A stretch of 7,890 nucleotides of DNA, taken from NCBI GenBank assembly GCA_019114745.1, contig DXEY01000161.1, positions 1 through 7,890 of the forward strand, in the 5' to 3' direction. Positions 5,765 to 7,890 of this stretch are shown one piece after another (within the stretch, counting starts at the first letter, position 1; every line of letters begins with the position of its first letter). The translations under genes were made by a program, and so were the position numbers. Under the pieces are notes generated by a model. That model was not told where the DNA came from, ran no database searches, and worked only from the letters and a program-made list of their open reading frames with translations. The DNA is from Candidatus Mediterraneibacter colneyensis (GTDB lineage Bacteria > Bacillota > Clostridia > Lachnospirales > Lachnospiraceae).

Positions 5765-7093
5765 TCAGCCTAATGTCTGGTCAATAATGTTCCGCATAAT
5801 ATCTTCCGTCATCTGCCCCGGCACATATCCGTAAATATTGCCGTCTCTGTCGATCATAAATGTAGTAGGAAATGCGGAGATCCCGTACTGGGTAAACATT
5901 TGCCCGCTCTCATCCATGAGAACCGGGTACGTGTACCCGTTTTCTTCCATAAACGCGGCGATTTCCTCCGCCGAACCCTCCTGACCGATCCCCGGGCCTG
6001 CGACGCCTAAGATCACCACTTCCGCGTCGTCTCCCTGAGCGCTGTATTCCTCATACAGCTTCTGGATATCCGGCATCTCATTTCGGCACGGCCCGCACCA
6101 GGTCGCCCAGAAATTCAGGAATACAACCTTTCCTTTATAATCCGAGAGGGTATGCGCATTTCCGAACTGGTCTGTCAGTTCGAGATCTGCCAGAGGAGCA
6201 GGGTTGAGCGCTCCCTCGCCGGAGCTGTCTGCCCCGCCGTCTTCTGCGCTGTCACCCCCGGAATCCCCGCCCGTGGCAGCGCCGTCCGATCCGGCATCAT
6301 TTCCGCCTGTTTCCTCCTGTACCGTCTCCTGACCCACGCCGGAAAGATATCCGGTGACCGTATTCATCGTTCCGGTAAACATCAGGAGACCCATAAGGAT
6401 CATGAGGACGCCTCCCGCTTTCACTGTGTACCTGACCGCCTTCATATGTTTGCGGAAGAACCCCGGCAGATGCGCCGTAAAGATCCCTGCCGCGAGAAAC
6501 GGCAGGATAAATCCCAGTGTATAAATCCCGATCAGGAAAAATCCCATTCCACTGGTTCTTGCGCTCCCCGCCATCAGAAGGACGCTCGTCAGAGTCGGTC
6601 CCACGCAGGGAGTCCAGGCAAAGCTGAACGTAAAGCCCATGAGCAGCGCCGTAACCGGAGACATGGTCAGTTTCTCCATACGGAGCGGAAGCCGGTGCTC
6701 TTCACCCAGCACCCTGGAATTTCCAAATACACCGAGCTGGTACAAGCCGAACAAAATGATCAGAACCCCGCCGATCCGGGCAAACAGCATCCGCTGCTCC
6801 TGAAAAAATCTTCCCGCTGCAGTCGCTCCAAGGCCAAGTACAAAAAAAGCCCCGCTGATCCCCAATGCAAACATCAGCACACGCAGGAATAGCCGGAGCC
6901 TGCTCCCCGGCTTTTTCCCAGTCCCGTCTTTTCCCGACGCGCCCGTCTCTTCTGTGAGACCCACGTCCAGACCTCCCGCCAGATAGCTCAGATACAGAGG
7001 AACAAGAGGGAGCACACAGGGGGAGAAAAAGCTCAGTAACCCCTGCGCGAACACGGTCAATGCTGATATTCCTGTCTCAATCGTAAAACCCAT
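5765..7093 (-). CDS. CcdA-TlpA fusion: membrane thiol-redox transporter with extracytoplasmic thioredoxin
   Basis: The protein (442 residues) joins a CcdA/DsbD-like membrane domain to a TlpA/ResA-like thioredoxin domain. The first part (about 8-245) has six predicted membrane helices, with the electron-carrying cysteines C26 (SPCVLPLVP) and C163 (WTPCVGP). A Gly/Asp/Ser/Glu-rich linker (about 255-298) leads to the thioredoxin domain (about 299-442) with WCGPC (332-336) and the cis-Pro loop FPTTF (408-412). Six helices put the C-terminus outside the membrane, so the protein should carry electrons from cytoplasmic thioredoxin to its own outer thioredoxin domain. Targets could be extracytoplasmic disulfides or peroxides. 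No cytochrome c gene is near, so a haem role is not indicated. The start has CAGGAGAG 5 bases upstream. It is the first gene of the apparent operon. Confidence 0.93.
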   Translation of the reverse strand: MGFTIETGISALTVFAQGLLSFFSPCVLPLVPLYLSYLAGGLDVGLTEETGASGKDGTGKKPGSRLRLFLRVLMFALGISGAFFVLGLGATAAGRFFQEQRMLFARIGGVLIILFGLYQLGVFGNSRVLGEEHRLPLRMEKLTMSPVTALLMGFTFSFAWTPCVGPTLTSVLLMAGSARTSGMGFFLIGIYTLGFILPFLAAGIFTAHLPGFFRKHMKAVRYTVKAGGVLMILMGLLMFTGTMNTVTGYLSGVGQETVQEETGGNDAGSDGAATGGDSGGDSAEDGGADSSGEGALNPAPLADLELTDQFGNAHTLSDYKGKVVFLNFWATWCGPCRNEMPDIQKLYEEYSAQGDDAEVVILGVAGPGIGQEGSAEEIAAFMEENGYTYPVLMDESGQMFTQYGISAFPTTFMIDRDGNIYGYVPGQMTEDIMRNIIDQTLG

Positions 7094-7124
7094 AAATACT
7101 CTCCTGATATGTGTAATCGTTTTT

Positions 7125-7171
7125 CCTTACAATATAAAGGTCAATAAGTATAGCAGTCAGAACCTGTAAGG
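7125..7171. promoter_or_regulatory. Dyad symmetry, possible operator
   Basis: CCTTACA (7125-7131) and TGTAAGG (7165-7171) form a 7-bp inverted repeat 33 bases apart, flanking the candidate ccdA-tlpA promoter. The right arm also lies within a compact 11-base palindrome ACCTGTAAGGT (7162-7172). The arrangement is what a dimeric regulator site could look like, but short repeats like these also arise by chance. Confidence 0.3.
7131..7160 (-). promoter_or_regulatory. Possible promoter of the ccdA-tlpA operon
   Basis: On the minus strand, CTGACT (7155-7160) and TATATT (7131-7136) are separated by 18 bases. The start point would be near 7124, giving a leader of about 30 bases that contains the ribosome-binding site. 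An alternative -10 (TATACT, 7148-7153) lacks a good -35. The candidate lies inside the 7125-7171 dyad, which would suit repressor control. Confidence 0.4.
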
Positions 7172-7192
7172 TATATGCGAATATATTATAAC

Positions 7193-7253
7193 GGAGGATT
7201 TTTTAATGAACAAGCCTCTTTATAATGTAGTGCCGGAGGGGAAGAAACAAAAT
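7193..7253 (+). pseudogene. Orphan plus-strand gene start (possible truncated gene)
   Basis: GGAGG (7193-7197) lies 8 bases before ATG at 7206, preceded by AT-rich -10-like sequence at 7182-7192. This is a convincing translation start on the strand opposite to all other genes. The first 16 codons read MNKPLYNVVPEGKKQN, after which the frame runs antisense through the DUF3795 gene that ends at 7254. The most economical reading is the 5' end of a gene once divergent from ccdA-tlpA and later cut off. The opening residues loosely recall TetR-family N-termini, but that resemblance is too short to trust. The alternative is a chance ribosome-binding site. Confidence 0.35.
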
Positions 7254-7586
7254 TTATCCTCTCAGATTCTTCAAAGCAGACGGATTGTTTTCCAGGATTT
7301 CCCCAACAGTCGGACATTGTTCCAGATCCGAACAGTCGCCGCAGGTAGCGACACCCTTTTTCATCGCACACTGACGGATGCCACACATACTCTCACAGAA
7401 TACGGTCTTAACTCCTTCAGCACGACAGCCCTGACAGTTGATATGTTCCGGAAGAATCGGCGCATGATTCAGTTCAGCCCACAGTTTTGCTGTTTTTTCC
7501 CGCAGTTCCTGGTCGTCATTGATTGTTGCGAGATACGCGTCGCATTTTTCACAATCCAGCCCGCAATATCCGATCATACTTTTCAT
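7254..7586 (-). CDS. Cysteine-rich DUF3795 protein
   Basis: The small cytoplasmic protein (110 residues) has ten cysteines in a pattern typical of DUF3795: GYCGLDCEKC (C8, C12, C15), CQGC (C51, C54), FCESMCGIRQC (C64, C68, C73) and CGDCSDLEQC (C82, C85, C91). The arrangement predicts bound metal, zinc or iron-sulphur, but no function is established that I can name. I chose the ATG at 7586 because GAGGAGG (7595-7601) lies 8 bases before it and the MIGYCGLDC beginning is the family N-terminus. An in-frame ATG at 7649 would overlap the acetyltransferase stop. The gene follows the acetyltransferase after 55 bases, a pairing that suggests joint transcription. No clear terminator is seen after its stop. 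Confidence 0.88.
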   Translation of the reverse strand: MKSMIGYCGLDCEKCDAYLATINDDQELREKTAKLWAELNHAPILPEHINCQGCRAEGVKTVFCESMCGIRQCAMKKGVATCGDCSDLEQCPTVGEILENNPSALKNLRG

Positions 7587-7641
7587 GGTATGTACCTCCT
7601 CAAATTGAATGAAATCTTGAAGTCTTGATCTATCGGTCAGT

Positions 7642-7890
7642 TCAAACATTTACAAATTTCATAGGTGTATATCTCATTCCGTCTGCCAATTGTTCCGTAT
7701 CTGTATCAGAAAATCCCAGTTTATGATAGACAGGTACAGCATAAGGAGAAGAATTAACAGTAAATACATTTCTTTCACTGTGGTTTAAAACATACTCCCA
7801 AAGTTTTCTTCCAATTCCCTGTCTATGATATTTTGCTTTTACAAAGAAACAGCAGATATGCTTTCTGTTTTCGTTTGTAGCAATTACACC
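7642..7890 (-). CDS. GNAT-family N-acetyltransferase, C-terminal part
   Basis: The last 82 residues of a GNAT acetyltransferase are present, and the N-terminal part lies beyond the right edge of the window. The acetyl-CoA pyrophosphate loop is visible as RQGIGRKLW (23-31 of the fragment), followed by the motif B region VNSSPYAVPVYHKLGF (45-60), in which the Tyr and the KLGF turn are typical. The substrate cannot be predicted. Its DNA is clearly more AT-rich than the genes to the left. It appears to be co-directional with the DUF3795 gene 55 bases downstream, which has its own ribosome-binding site. Confidence 0.9.
   Translation of the reverse strand, partial: GVIATNENRKHICCFFVKAKYHRQGIGRKLWEYVLNHSERNVFTVNSSPYAVPVYHKLGFSDTDTEQLADGMRYTPMKFVNV

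Noticed and set aside
5754..5771. Direct repeat TCAGCCT near the ccdA-tlpA stop
   Set aside because: Two 7-base copies 11 bases apart, one overlapping the stop codon, are within chance expectation and form no clear hairpin.
6152..6892. 246-residue plus-strand frame opposite ccdA-tlpA
   Set aside because: Its product is rich in Arg, His, Ser and Gln without motifs, and it is fully antisense to the membrane domain of a well-supported gene.
7094..7205. Fluoride riboswitch or other riboswitch in the operon leader
   Set aside because: The expected leader is only about 30 bases, and no conserved riboswitch core or pseudoknot pattern is visible.
7206..7628. Full 140-residue plus-strand frame over the DUF3795 gene
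   Set aside because: The DUF3795 protein on the other strand has a clear cysteine pattern and ribosome-binding site. Only the first few codons of the plus frame, outside that gene, are worth attention.
7587..7649. Longer DUF3795 start at 7649
   Set aside because: It overlaps the acetyltransferase stop, whereas GAGGAGG at 7595-7601 marks the start at 7586.

Overview
The window reads as a chromosomal segment of a gut-type clostridium, most likely Lachnospiraceae or a near relative. The evidence is the moderate to high GC of its genes, strong AGGAGG ribosome-binding sites, dense one-direction gene packing, and the protein families present (CcdA-TlpA fusion, clostridial nicotinamidase-like hydrolase, BDH-type alcohol dehydrogenase, FeoA-like and PPC proteins). 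The taxonomic call is inference. Every well-supported gene lies on the minus strand, so transcription runs from high to low coordinates.

Right end (7254-7890): the C-terminal 82 residues of a GNAT acetyltransferase, cut by the window edge, followed by a cysteine-rich DUF3795 protein. This stretch, above all the acetyltransferase, is visibly more AT-rich than the rest. Between it and the next gene (7094-7253) lie a probable promoter, dyad symmetries, and an orphan plus-strand ribosome-binding site with a start codon whose reading frame soon runs antisense into the DUF3795 gene.

Centre (2260-7093): six tightly packed genes that look like one operon. In transcription order they encode a membrane CcdA-TlpA thiol-redox fusion, an OGG-type 8-oxoguanine DNA glycosylase, a nicotinamidase-like cysteine hydrolase, an iron-type (BDH/YqhD-like) alcohol dehydrogenase, a small FMN nitroreductase and a CrcB/Fluc fluoride channel. 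Two junctions are ATGA overlaps (glycosylase/hydrolase and nitroreductase/crcB) and two others are 3 and 13 nt. The shared theme is redox, oxidative damage and toxic-ion tolerance, though a joint function is inference.

Left part (1-2259): after a 175-nt gap holding a ten-G tract and a tiny Cys-rich reading frame comes a promoter, a stand-alone FeoA-like protein and a translationally coupled PPC/DUF296 protein. Then comes proA (glutamate-5-semialdehyde dehydrogenase of proline synthesis), without proB beside it. Just past proA is a perfect 19-bp inverted repeat of REP/MITE appearance. I saw no tRNA, rRNA, CRISPR array or complete mobile element. I did not find a convincing wholly new system. 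The best leads are the FeoA-PPC pair, the orphan gene start at 7206, the perfect inverted repeat, and the strong excess of GATC sites.
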